A DNA stretch of 64,000 nucleotides from Leptoclinus maculatus. Its lineage: Eukaryota > Chordata > Actinopteri > Perciformes > Stichaeidae. The notes under the pieces are model-generated. The model saw only the letters and a list, made by a program, of their open reading frames with translations, searched no databases and was not told the origin of the DNA. Positions 39,354 to 52,080 of the stretch are shown here, one piece after another. The stretch is taken from contig JAVDOI010000007.1 of NCBI GenBank assembly GCA_032191485.1, forward strand, positions 12,861,680 to 12,925,679, written 5' to 3'. Position 1 is the stretch's first letter. The number at the start of each line of letters is the position of its first letter. The position numbers and the translations under genes are program-made.

Positions 39354-40515
39354 TAGAAACGGAGAGTTTGCTTAGCTGCCAAACATTCTTAATTAAAGTC
39401 TGCAGACGAAGTCTCTCCAGAGTCCGAGCTGAAATTGGCTCCGGCTACTTCTCTGATTTCACCTACTTAGATATTTCGAGCTAATGGCTCCCAATTCTGC
39501 ACATTCCCTTTGAGGACAGATGATTATAAATTAACTCAATATTCTTCCACCCCATGTCATGCTTTTGGCAGCGCGATACTGGAACAGAATTGCCTGTAGA
39601 TGATTTAAATGAAAATCATTTTTGTTGCACCACAAATCCCCAAAACATAATGAAGAAGGCAAAAGCAATTTATGTGGAGCCTTAATGAGTTGAACATTAT
39701 TCATTGTCTGCTTAAACATATAAAAATACACTATGTAAATAAGCAGCGTAAATGAATGTATTTTCTCCGAGGAAATGATTGAATATGAATTCTAACAAGA
39801 TTAGCCATGACATGCTCCAAAAACTTCAGAGGCAGAGGGGCCACTGGCAAGGAAATATGAGCCACTCTGCCAACTCAGTCATCAATTTTACATCACTTTC
39901 AAGAGCACAAGGTCTCCCTCAAAATGATTTAAGGGCAGAAAATAGATTTCCTCTGACCTATCACCCGTGGCAATGGAATATAATATCCGCTTCTCCTTCT
40001 GAGTGTTGAAATCCCAATCTGCACACATCAAACAGTGACGTTACTTTGTGTAACGGGAGGGTTTTTGCATGGAAAACAGCTTGCTCAGGGCGACCGTTCA
40101 TGCCATCGCAGGAGGGCACCGGGTTCCACATTATAGGTTTCGACGGTAATCTAATTTTATGAAGCAAGTAGTCACATTTTATATACTTGAAAATGTGTGT
40201 TAAAGTACACCAGCTTCTATGCACATAATGAACCCCACTCACGTCCTTTGTGCTACAATCTGATGATGTTCTCCCGCAGACTCAGGTAAAAAAACTATAT
40301 TCTGCAGCTGTTGCAAAGGGGGGACAGTAGTGCTCATATACAGTAAAGACTGTGTCACTCCCAAAGCACAGCTATACCGTTACACACACACAGCACTGCA
40401 GGAACAGAGGAGATCTTTAACTCTATGTCCCCCACATAAGAAACCAGATACGGGGCTAAGGCAAAGCTTCTCTGCCTGCAGTTACATTTAATGCAGTATC
40501 TCTGCTCTCTCTTCA

Positions 40516-40518
<3 letters not shown>

Positions 40519-40602
<84 letters not shown>
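40519..40602. repeat. (CA)n microsatellite, about 84 bp
   Basis: About 42 uninterrupted CA units, the third very long CA array in the window. Confidence 0.97.
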
Positions 40603-40605
<3 letters not shown>

Positions 40606-43600
40606 GCTCAGTCGTTCCCCATTCACACACGCTGACCTTCAGCTGAGCGAGAAAACAGTCTCAGTAACTTTTTTACTCTGCTGATTTACATTCACTTATA
40701 AATAAAAAAAAACTCTACGCTGTCCTTCCAGGGACAAGACGCCGTGTTCACTCCACAGTAATAGAAAGCTAATCATCATGCATGCCTGTAAAGCCATTAA
40801 TACTGCATTCGCAGCTCAATGGCAGACTGTAAAATGGTCTGAATAAGGAAAAATATTGGTGACGCTACCTAGGGCCAAAGAAATGCAATGATTCAACAAC
40901 TGTCAGTCTGTAGCCAGAGTGCTGGGTCTACATGTCACCGTTTCTCTCGACATAACACGCAATTGAGGGACTGTGACCTTCATATCAGCCCGTCGAAGTG
41001 CACTTAATGTCACAATGTCTGCGTGTGGGTTCATCCGTCTGTCTATGTGTGCAACCTAAAACGAGGGATCTGCGCGAGCTGGGTCGTCAGTCACTGGTCG
41101 AGTTGGTCGGGAGTTTTATTTCCTGTTCAGAGTGCGCTCGGCTCCAGTCTGTCTCCACTGTGGTATTCGTGCCACAGCACAGGTGGAGTCGGAGAGAGCA
41201 ACTGCACACTGCACAGAATGTAGAAAAAAGCAATAAGGGGGAAGGGGGACCGTCCTTCTTTTTTAGCTCTTTCAACATAACACAAAACCATCATCCTTTT
41301 TTAACAAGCCGGCACCTCACATAATGACAAGTGAGCGGCAGTTTGTGACTGCTGAAGAGGCCATCGGATTAAGAAATTGTTAAGGCATCCGGAGCGCAGG
41401 GAGTGGAAGACATTGTTTGAATTGTCCAGATTTCGCTGATAAGGCAGGCATAATAATTTGTGATTATTCCTGATAATACCACAGGCTGTCCGCACACATA
41501 AGAAGCAGCCCCAGCCGTATGACTCATGCCAGTTTGTAAAGAAGCAGCACAACCAATAGGCCTGGAGTCAAAGGTCTCGCTGCCCTTTATCTAAACTACT
41601 TTTTTGGTACCAGGGACAGCACATATGTGACTTCCAGGGCAAAGAATTCTAATCCACTCTCACTGGCTCTGTGCTGCATCAACATGAATATTCATAATAT
41701 CAGCTCAAATTTCATACCACAATTCATTACAGCCAAGCATTTTGTTACTCAGGGTGACTGAGGGAAGGGAAACATGTATTTGACGATAATGTTTAAGCAA
41801 AATATTCACAACACGGCTCTTTCAACCTTCTGTTACAATGTAGGGCTAAATGAAATTTAATCTGCTGTAATAGCTCATGCTGGTAAACATAATGCTTCAT
41901 ACTTTATGTATCCCTAACCACTAAACCAATGAATTGAAAAATGCAGGGAACGGCTTCACAGTAACACTGGGAAGAGTACTACTGCCGTGCATTCTAATTA
42001 TGATTTGTCTATCATTAGTTGCCTTGTTAATAGATGCTATTTTTGCCTTCAATCACCATTGTTTTAGTTGTTGTTGTTTTTGTAATGGTTTCAGCTTTTT
42101 TTTTCCAAGAAACCATCAAAAGGCAGCCTCTGTGATTGTCTTCACAAATCACAGCAAAGCTGACACATTCAGTCTGGGAGCTTTAATGGATACGTGATAC
42201 AGGCTATTAAACGAGCCTCCGAGCTCGCTTTCATGAAGCTTCTAGGAATAGCAGAACTGATCTGGGATCACTGTTTGGGTCACCTGACCATGTTAGCCTG
42301 CACTGTATGATATTTAATGATTCCCTGTTTCTGTGTCTAGATTTAGGTGTGCCCTGAGCTGCAAGCAGGACGGAGTGACATTGAGGGTTTGATTATCTGC
42401 ATCACAATGACAAGCTGAATACGCAGGGTGCCAACATCTGTGACCGGCCCGGAAGTCAGAGGTCTTCCTCGTCTGGTCCACAACTGCCTGCAGCTTTATT
42501 TATGCCAATCGACAGGCCTTTTTGCCAACCCCCACCCCTCAAACCCCAAATGTCACCCCCACATTTCTGCTTACTGTTGCACCTTTTCAAGCATAAAGCA
42601 AATCGAATCAGCTTTAACCTGTGCTGACAAGGAATTTCAAACGGAGATTAGGGCCTTACAATGTTCTCTATCTGTAGTGGGTTTGACACACCAATCACAA
42701 GAGATAACATGGAGATAGAGCCGCAGAAAAACAGAGCGTGATTAGACAGGAACGGGCCCCGCTACGCTACAAGCATCCGCGATAATGAAATTGCGCCAAG
42801 ATGACAACATCTCTGATAATGAAACGTTTTTATGAAGAGCTCTTGGGTTTTTCTTTATTTAATTTTTTTTCATAAGTAGCTACTGAAGTAACCAAGTGCA
42901 CAGTGGGAGTCCAGTATGTAATGAGATGCGGGATGGGTAATTATTCTTCAAAAATAACTAATACACATTTCTCTATACTGTGCTTCCAGAGGGACAAACG
43001 TAGCTGCAGGGCATATTTAGGGCATCTGTTTAGTAAGACAAATGTGGAAGACACTCAATGTGGCACTCATTTGATACGGCCCATACTGGCAAATGTAGGG
43101 AGTGATTGCTCAGGCAAGTATCCTGTTAGAAATGAATAACTCACTGTAACAAGGTTGTAATTAACCAACAAATACCAGCAGTGGATTTGGAAACAAAATA
43201 AAAAGTGAATCCCTTTGCTTCCACTCAGTTGACAACATGTACAACTAGCACTATAAACACTTAAATACACACTCACCAACCTATACAACAACTATATTAT
43301 GCTAACACAGGCTCATGAGGCAGAAGGTGAGAATTAAGTGGTGAATGAGTCAATCTGTGCTGATAGTCTGTGTTCTGGTGCTTGTTAACCACAGCGCAGA
43401 TGTAGGGCTTTTGGTGAGCAAAGGAATGATTTAAACAGCTGTTAGAAAAGAAAAGCAGCTCTTAAGTAACCACACTAAACTAAAGGAGAGAGCTTTTTGA
43501 TCTGGGATAACACTTAGAGCTGCTAATACTTAACAGGCTGAGCAAAATAAGCACAAGCTGTTACTTAGTATGTCCGATGCTGGTCATTCTCCAATTAATA

Positions 43601-44937
43601 TGTTATAATTATGAACAGAAGTATAAAAGGTACAGTCCATTTTTCACTGCACTGAGAATTTAACTTCGCAATGTCCACATGATAGCATTGCTTAACTTTT
43701 AGTGTAACTCATCACTTGCTAGTATCTGTAAATAAATGATGGACTGCCGGAATGGGTGCATGAACGACAAATGGATGTTAGAATCCCTCTTTATTTTACA
43801 TTCAGCAGGACTTTGACATTTGAAGTCCGTGTATGAGGACACTGTGGCTAAAGGTAGGCGTTTGAAGCAGGATAATCCAAAAATGATCACAGCAAACGAA
43901 GAGGGATCACAGCGTCAAGTGTCATCTGTGTAGATTGAGCCCTAGTCCACATGGGAGGATTAGTGCACGATTTTCCCTGATAAGAGAAATCTGAGCTCAG
44001 CACCCTGCGCATGCAGAGACAGATAGAGCTGTGATTACAGTGTGGATGAGAGCTCTCTGCCAGGACCTTCATTTAGCTGGCCTTCCCTGTGCACGCAGCC
44101 ATGTTTAATGCAGTCTTGAGCGCAGGCTCAGGTCCAGGCCCAAGGGATACCCATTACAAGGCTGGCACACGGATCTCAGGCTCCGCCACATAGACAACTT
44201 CAGCAGGTCAAATGCAAGATGACAGAATAGTATACCCCCCGACTCTTGTGCCAGAATACTGCAATGCAGTTTTCTATACAGTTCTCTGGTATGTACCCAA
44301 TATACCCAACTGGTAGATTGGTGAATTGTAGAACAACAATCTAATCGTGTCGTTTGTGTCACTGCATGAAGAGTGACAAGAGACAACAGAATATTGCAAA
44401 ATATTTCAATAAAGACAGTCAATCGTTTCAAAAGACAGCAGACAGAGACGAAGACAGAATGGGAAATGTCAGGTCCCACATTTCCAAATGTTTATGAAGG
44501 ATATACATAATCTCTTTCAGTCACAGCCTACAAAGGATTGTGCAGCATGTGAAGAGAGTACATTGCCCTGAGGTGGCTTGATGTCTTTGACAATTTACCT
44601 CTTAAATACTCTTTGATGGTTGTACCCACCACCACATAATATTAAGCAGTGGGTAGAAAGCAGCTGTTGCCTCATTCCAAAGGAGATTTCTTCGCTTACC
44701 TACCAGAGGGGTGTCTGTGTGGTCACGGATTACTAATGGGATGGAGGCAGCCATCAGCAGGCATCCTGTTCAGCTAGTGACTCCCTTCCTCACTATAATC
44801 TCATTTTTCCTTGAAATTTAGTTTGGCAATTCTCAAGTCATTAGGTATTTTGGCTTGCTGTCCATCGGTCCCTTCGGTTTACTGGTCACTGTGCTTACAA
44901 CTAGTTAACCATAACGATATCCTTCAGCACCATTCAA

Positions 44938-45051
44938 CCATAGACTGTATATAAGAAGTGACGTTTGTGGACGGCTGTTATGAAGCCTCAAGTTCGTAGA
45001 TTTCGCCGTCGCCATCTTGGAATATGGCGGTCGCCATGTTGTTGTTTTTTT
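44938..45051 (+). mobile_element. Interspersed repeat fragment (family D)
   Basis: The sequence CATAGACTGTATATAAGAAG..GAAGCCTCAAGTTCG..CGCCGTCGCCATCTTGGA is one I recognise from memory as a widespread percomorph repeat. A further piece (ACCCATTGGTTTCTGAAG) lies at 45471-45488, so a rearranged copy may span to about 45490. The class is unknown. Confidence 0.6.
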
Positions 45052-45733
45052 AACTGTTTATTATCAATGCTATTGTGGATCATGTGTCATTACACAATAA
45101 ATAGATGAAAACATGATGTCTTTCACAAGGGCCTTTCAGAATTCAGAAGACCATTGGAGTTGCCTCAACGTAGGCTTTATGGCAAAGTTTAACAGAACAC
45201 GACTCCACTTCACTTCAAAAATCATCTACTGACTACTGCAGAGAAGAGCATCTGTTGAGTGGCCTATATACTGCTAGCAGCTTTTTAGAGTGGCCTAATA
45301 GTTCACATCCAGCTGCATCGTTCTGTCACTTAGCCTCTCCATCTTCCTCCTTCCTTCCAATAGCCTCAGCCACTCTCTCAATAAAGCATCATGCTGCCGG
45401 TTAAAATAGACAACTCGGCTTTAATGCGAGTCTAAGATGGCCACAACTATTTTGTGACTTCCCTCTGTGTGACCCATTGGTTTCTGAAGTGCTGACACTC
45501 CTCTCACATGCCTTGCCATCTGACGGTGGCTTTGGAGATATGAGGTTTAGAGCATGGGTCATTTGAGGTAGCTCTTCACTGGAGAACGGATGTTATAAGC
45601 TCCATGGATTCATGATGGCATGGGTGCAAAAATAAAAGATAAGGAAATAGAATTTGCAATGCCTTGATCATCAGATTTAAGAGAGGCTGAGTAGATGTTG
45701 ATGACATCTACTGCCATTTACAACCCACAACAA

Positions 45734-45749
45734 CAGCAGCAGCAGCAGC
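45734..45749. repeat. (CAG)n trinucleotide repeat
   Basis: Five CAG units following CAA units. Confidence 0.9.
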
Positions 45750-48504
45750 CCAGAAAGCTGTACCTACTTTAAAACAGCAAACTACAAAAGGAAAAGCAGT
45801 GGCACATCTTCTGCAACTAACCAGTGAATTCACAGTTGATAATGAGCGGTAAGAAAATTACGCTCGCAGTAATGGACCCTTGTAAAAGAAGCAGACTTGC
45901 TAAAATGGTAGCGGTAGAGTACACTGATGAAAACTTGAGCTCTTTCTGTTGTGACACCAGCAACAACTCCATCTGCACTCTGCATAATTATTTGTTTTGT
46001 TGTTTTGTACCTTTCCATTTAATGCTGACCTCGTGCTCCCCACTCAGGAATGAGTCAAGCTGCGTGTGACCTTGTGATTGTAAGTCAGTCACTCTGCCAG
46101 TGAAGTGTGTTGGATGAGGTACAGCGCTCCCCGCTGATGAGTAACTTTCTTTTCTTTTTTTTTTTTGGGGCCAATAAAAGGCTATGCGGATGCGACCCTG
46201 CGCTGTGATGCAGGTCACCAAGCTAAGTGGACATGCTCACTGAAGCCATCACGACCTTGATATGTGCCCTCCTCTGCTAATTCCTTCTCTCCTCTCTTTT
46301 GTGCTTTCTCACCATTGCGTCCTTCTCTCTTCCCTCTAACATTTTTTTTAACCAAATTTCGCCCTAAAATATATCACCCAAGCATCATCCTCTATCTCAT
46401 CTCCTATACGAGTGCTTTCAGCATCCCAATTTCTCCCTCTCTCCCCCTGCAGCCAGCTCTGTTGGTGTCCTCTCTGTTTGGAGATGAAGGATGGTGGTCC
46501 TGCTGTCTGACAGCTTGTAAGAGGCTAATGGGAAAAGTGAGTTCACAACACAGAGATGTAAGCTCTGGCTTACACTTAATGATTAATTATTCCGTGTTAC
46601 CATAACTCCACTCGTTTTAATTATCTCTATGTGAATTGCTTGCTAAACAAACAGCATGTCACGCTGTGTGTTTGTACGAGTGCATGTAGGAGGGGAAGAG
46701 AAACACGTGCCTGCTTGCGACTGCTTGTTTGTACTGTATTTTCTTCTTTACTCTTTTTGTTGAACCGCTGTGTGTTCATGGATTTGCATGTGCATTCATG
46801 TGGATTTTCCTTTTTTTTGTCTGTCTGCGCCTGGAAGGTCCCACACTGTCACATTTGGAAGGCTCACTTTGCCTCCCTCCTGTGTACTGTGTAAACAAAA
46901 ACTCTTGCCTATCCCTGCACCGCAGCAAGTCACGCATGTTTTTTTGCCATCTCTGCAGTCGGAGAATAACAATTACAAGGACTCTGCAGCCAGAGGAAGT
47001 GGAAGGAAAAAAACTAAAACAAACATTTGGCACATATAGGACTCCGACACCTCCGCAGGATTCCCTGGGAACAATGAAGCCCTAAGGGTTTGGGGGGTAG
47101 GAAGATGAGGGGGAAGCAGCCTCCCCCTCATCCTTGCTGTGATTTCCAGCTATTGGCTTTAAGGTGTTGCTGGCACTGCTTGCTCTGCATCAGAGACAAA
47201 TATTAGTTTTTGCAGGGCTGCAACACAAGACATTTATCGCATTGCCGCTGCAGACATGTTTGGTTCTTGCGATTCAATTATCAAATGTTCTTTCTGACGG
47301 TTCTGAGATGTCAAGCCTGTCAAGTGGAAATGCAGGGGCGATAAACTGTGTAATTCTGTGAAACCAGGAAATGATCAGTGATGATTCATTTAAAAAACGT
47401 TTCATCTTGACATCCTGGCATTTAATTGTATTTACTTGGCTTCACTCATCTAACGCCTTGTGCATTACTCACCTTTGAGACTGTGAAGTGCCTGAGGTTT
47501 AGTTAAGCACTGAAACATTTTAACATTCCATAGCTACCGTGGAGGTGTTCTTATTTGTCAAAGAGACACCGGAGTGATGAATGGAGTGAGAAAATAACTC
47601 CTGAGATGTGTGCTAACCCAACCCCGATCAGCTGCCAACGTTTATAACACCACCTGTTCCCTGACCCGCATGGTCTGCACATTAGTACCCTGCCTTAATG
47701 AAAAATGACTGGTCATGCTCTCCGCACTATGTCACGTCACCTGGGAGGGTGATGCAGAAATCTACATGAGCCTCTACATGCACGAATGAACACAGCGGCT
47801 CTCCTTTTTTTTTTTGTTGTTGCCAAAATGCAGTTTTTTTAGCATTGGCATATCTATATCCTCATCCGACAATGACCAATGACGCGTGCTCTGAATAGAA
47901 ATGTATTTCAATATCTGGGTTAAGAACTAAGCTCACTTGACAAGGGATTGACAGGGCTTGGTGAATTTGATACTGTAAAAGGGCTTATGGCTAAGTCTCC
48001 TTTTTTTCCCCTCTATTGCACACACTACTAGCATTTAATGTAGCCTTCTTCCCCAGTGTCTTCATTACAAATGCAGTAATAGAATGTAATACCAAAAAGC
48101 AAATGTACTGTATGCATGCCAGTGTGTGTGTGCGTGTGTGTGTATATGATATGGGTCCACTGAAGGCTGGACTCTTTTATATGAAACTGCAGTAAGCGTT
48201 CATACAAACTCTAATATCGCAGTTCCAAACACAACGCCGCTAAACCACAGAATTACATAAGTATCAAATAGATAAAGCTTCTCTAAGCAGTCTGCATGAC
48301 CGCTGGCCCACTCTCTCTGTTGCTCTCTGTGTCTCCCTCCATCTCTTTTTTTAGATAAGTCGGAGAGCAAATGTTGTTTCAAGACCAAATGTCTGTTCAC
48401 CAAAGCAAAGGTCCAGCTCAGGCTGAGGAAAAGAGTTTGAACTGTTGTGGTTTCCATAACAGCAGACACATACATTTCAGCTGTGCTACATACTATATAT
48501 ACAC

Positions 48505-48530
48505 ATATATATATATATATATATATATAT
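48505..48530. repeat. (AT)n microsatellite
   Basis: Thirteen AT units. Confidence 0.95.
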
Positions 48531-48785
48531 CAGTCCCGATGAAAGCCAAAGATATGAGACTTGTCATAAGATGCACTGTTTATAGGAGCTCAAGGGTAGG
48601 TTGTCAATAGAGGAGGAAAAGTTAACGTGAAGGAGGTGGTGACAAATGAGTAGTCTTCAGGGCTGGTGTGACACCAGGACACAGAGTTGAAGAGACAGGA
48701 TATGCTGCAGCACATCTCCCCCAAAGCTCATCAGCTGGAAAGGTTACCTGAGTCCATGTTCATTTACAGACTTGGAAGGCGACAC

Positions 48786-48819
48786 ACACATTGTGTGTGT
48801 GTGCACATGCGCGCATGCG
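48786..48819. repeat. Alternating purine-pyrimidine tract with a 12-bp palindrome
   Basis: A CA/TG hairpin runs into TGTGTGTGTGCACATGCGCG. CATGCGCGCATG (48806-48817) is a perfect palindrome, and GCGCATGCGG next to it is one base from the NRF1 consensus. Suited to Z-DNA formation. Confidence 0.7.
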
Positions 48820-50774
48820 GTCGTGTTAGTCTCAGCTCGGCTGGGACTGACGGTTTTTTTCACAGGGTGAAGGAGCAGGGACATCTATCCTCCCTGATGG
48901 CAAAATGGTTTTTACATAACATAACGACTGATAGCTTGTGACATAGGGGGCTTTTTATCCACGACTTGGGAAGGCCTGGTGGCACTGGCGCTAAAATACC
49001 CTCCGTGGTCATCTCGGGGGCAGGGGCAGATCCACTTCATCGAGCTGGCCCAATCACAGCGTAACAGATGGAGAAAGGCAACTTGGGATAGAGCTTTTAG
49101 GTTCACCACTATTACACATTACTCCCCACTCTCCCCCTTCACACTGCTTCATGCTAGCAGGGGCAAGGCCGGGGTGGACGGATGGATTCACTGCCCTTCT
49201 GTCCAAGTGCCAAATCTCATCTACAGGCCCATTACTCTGAATGATGTGAGCTGCAATGTAAAATAAGCCCCGCAATCAGCAAGGGCAACCAAGGCTACAA
49301 CGGAGACAACATGTTCCGTAATTGCTATCATATTAGGGGGTTGATTCAGCAATTTATGAAATGGCATTGCCTGCATCAGTAGAGAAGTATGGATCTGAGC
49401 TAAAGTAATACAAGAAAACAGAAGATTGAATTGAACAAAGACAAGAGTGATGGAAGGGAGGAGTTCTCCCTGAATCTTTAATCTTTTAAACTGTGAGTTA
49501 ACTACAGATGGCTATGCACTTTACTTCTGTGATTTTAAGGTGAGACAATGTTCAAAGGGCAAACATATTCCCCGTTCTAAGTCCTTTCAGGGGGCAATAC
49601 AAATGGGCCTGGGGGGAAACTTGACACGGATTCTTAAAAAAAAGGTGGATGCAGAGAAATAAAATAAGGTTTGGAATCTTCAAGAAAAAAGGACTTGCGT
49701 GTCATGCAGACAGAGTAATTGGTAGACATCTTGTCAATCTTTTCACTTGAAATAGAAGGCAAATTCCCTTTTGGCTCCCGTTTAATCAATCACTGATCCT
49801 AATTAAACGAGTTGATAAGATGCAGCCAATATCTGATGTAGTGGTTAAGACTTTATCCGTAAGCCTCTCTCCCTCTGGCTGTATCTCCCACCTTGTTCCC
49901 ATCCTTTAGTTGTGTCTTCTGTAACATTACACTGAAGCTTTACACTGAAAAGGTGTGAAAACCTGATATCACCTGACCTAAATATATGCTATTTTCCACC
50001 AGTATGAAAATTACAGACTTGTACTCTGTTATCAACAAGCAATGTGTCTTTGTAGCGAAAATATGAACTAACCCTTAAAACGTTACACAGCTTCGGTACA
50101 CACTGTAATTACATAGAGTATCGTATCTATTCCCAGCTCTCAGTTAAAACCATCTCAGCTCAGGTAAGATGAAAGTGCCACTTGGACTCCAACACAGTAA
50201 TGATGTATGTAGTTGGAGAGGTGTATGGCTCACTCTATTTCAAGTGATAACCATGGGTTTCAACCACTTCAAACACTTTATTGTAGAAACAGCACATATG
50301 CAACTCAAAGAGTTAAACCAAAAAGGGATCAAGTGTTTACAAGTTCTATTTCAAAGGGTGTCAAGATGCTGGCAAATTAATAACAAGGCAAAGTTGAGTG
50401 CAGTTGGAGTTCTGTGGGTTTGCAGACAGCCCTTAATAAACAATTGACAGCCAACTCACGTTGCCAACTAAGTAGCTAGAAAATCGTCTTTCTGTCATGC
50501 ACACTGACAGCTGACATAAATGGAGATCCATAGTTTATTGAGGCCAATATTTAGCAATGTTTCACGATAAGAATGAATTAGCAGTATATTTGGATGTGAC
50601 CACACACACTAGCTTCTAGTCATCCTGCTTGAAAAATACTAAGCACTCATCTTAACCTTCCTGAGAACATTTGAGACACAAACACAACGTAATATGTTTA
50701 AGACTAAAAAATAAACTTGTTTAACCCATGCTAGCAGTGCGGCTCTAAGGATGGCAGTGTTGTTCTTCAGTTGG

Positions 50775-51120
50775 TTCGCCGTTTTACATCAAGACTTAAA
50801 TATCTCAACAACTAGTGCAGATATCCACTGCGCCCAGAGGATGAATCCTAATTCCACTACTTTGGAGATCCCGAGACATTTCATCTAACGACAGGTTCAA
50901 GTTTTCACTTTTCACATGAAATATCGCAACATCTGCAAATGGATCGTCGCAAACTCTTGTACTGACATTCAAGTTCTCAAGAGGACGAATACTAATGACT
51001 TTGGTTATCCCCTGACTTCTAATCCAGCGTCACCATGAGGTTGACATTTATGGTTTTGGGCAAGTTGAGTTTCTCCACAGCTGTTGGATGGATTACCATA
51101 ACATTTGACACATATTAACA
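50775..51120 (-). mobile_element. Interspersed repeat, family B, copy 2
   Basis: The stretch AAATATCTCAACAACTAG, GAGGATGAATCCTA, GGAGATCCCGAGAC and then GAGGACGAATACTAATGAC, CACCATGAGGTTGACATTT shows the family's internal near-duplication. Its reverse complement shares TAGTTGTTGAGATA with copy 1. Confidence 0.7.
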
Positions 51121-51689
51121 TGTCCCCCTTTTGTAATAACTTCCATCCATTGACTTTTCATTTCCTGCCGTACAGTAAATTGTTATTCCAGTTATTCCAA
51201 AGGCGGTACACAAATCTTACATCGGGTCAGTAAACATAATAAAGAAAGACCATTTCTCGTCTGTGCTAAGGGATTACTACATCCGTTGTTGTTTCCATTT
51301 CGCCCCAAATGTGGGATTTGTTGAAGAATGCCATGAACCGGTCAGTGGGTTTAGAACTGTGGTTGGCATATGAATATTTGGCCAGATTATCTTTGATCAA
51401 ATATTCCACATTTGTTAAGCTGTAAAATGTTAAAATTCTTTACAAAGCATAGATGCATTGAGCAGTTTGGCATTATTTGTGAAATAGAAAGAAATATGTG
51501 TTTTTATTCCCTGAGCTAAGGTATCGAAACGTGCATTGTTTAAGTGTGTGTACCAAAACTCGGGTATTGTATTGAACTCTTTATGATACCCACCCCCTCT
51601 GCCCCTTTGGCGTGGCTGTTTGACACTGTTAAATGCCTCCTGCACCCAGTACACATGTGAAAATTACTCAGGATAAACAGTTAACACTT

Positions 51690-52080
51690 GAGTTCATTTT
51701 GACGGCATTGTTTTTTTCCTAGCAAGGTACTGGATGGCAATACTACAACCCCAGTACCAGTGGCACACAGTGGTTCTCCCCCCGCTTGGCTGTCCAGTAG
51801 TCGGACCTCATCCAGGTTGAATACTCCCACCAGCAGTGCACAAACAGAGGCTGTGGACCAGCTCTCTGGGCACTTTGGCACCCCTACAATCCTAACAGTA
51901 TGCCTCACTGCAAAGTCCTCTCGTTTGTCCTGCACTTACTCAGTCAAATTGGCAGGCAGTTTCACCTTGTGCTCCAGCGGCAGGGGAAGGGAACAAGCTC
52001 TGCTTCATTGCCTCAAGAGTGCCCCACTCTGATGTCTCTGCATTCAAATACCTCTCCAGTTTAGCTTTGGCAACATTAAA
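51690..52080 (-). pseudogene. Decayed LINE (L1/Tx1-type) ORF1 remnant
   Basis: On the minus strand, 51935-51681 reads DKREDFAVRHTVRIVGVPKC followed by PESWSTASVCALLVGVFNLD and then E-x2-LLDSQ. This matches the pattern I know from L1-type ORF1 proteins: the end of the coiled coil (DLE..RSRR), then N-(I/V)-RI-x-G-(I/V)-PE, then LLDRSHR. Just upstream (52056-51940) a different frame gives a coiled-coil-like stretch ending in a stop, so the copy is frameshifted. ORF1 proteins are RNA-binding chaperones for LINE retrotransposition. No reverse transcriptase was found nearby. The assignment rests on motif memory. Confidence 0.45.

Larger units (their letters stand above)
29530..44937. other. Gene-free flank upstream of tspan9
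   Basis: No exon recognised on either strand. In humans TEAD4 lies upstream of TSPAN9; I looked for its TEA-domain exon and did not see it, so this may be intergenic or a long intron of a distal 5' untranslated exon. It holds repeat-family fragments at 31330-31460 and about 32925-33210, a CpG- and purine-rich patch at 31945-32110 and many microsatellites. Confidence 0.4.
45052..50774. other. Gene-free flank
   Basis: No exon recognised. It includes a short (CAG)n (45734-45749), a T run near 46156, (GT)n at 48122-48143, (AT)n at 48505-48530 and an alternating purine-pyrimidine tract at 48786-48819. The overlapping open frames at 46264-47085 lie in several frames with no domain and are treated as chance. 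Confidence 0.4.

Noticed and set aside
46264..47085. Cluster of overlapping open frames on both strands
   Set aside because: Pyrimidine-rich sequence lacks stops in several frames at once; none of the translations looks like a protein.
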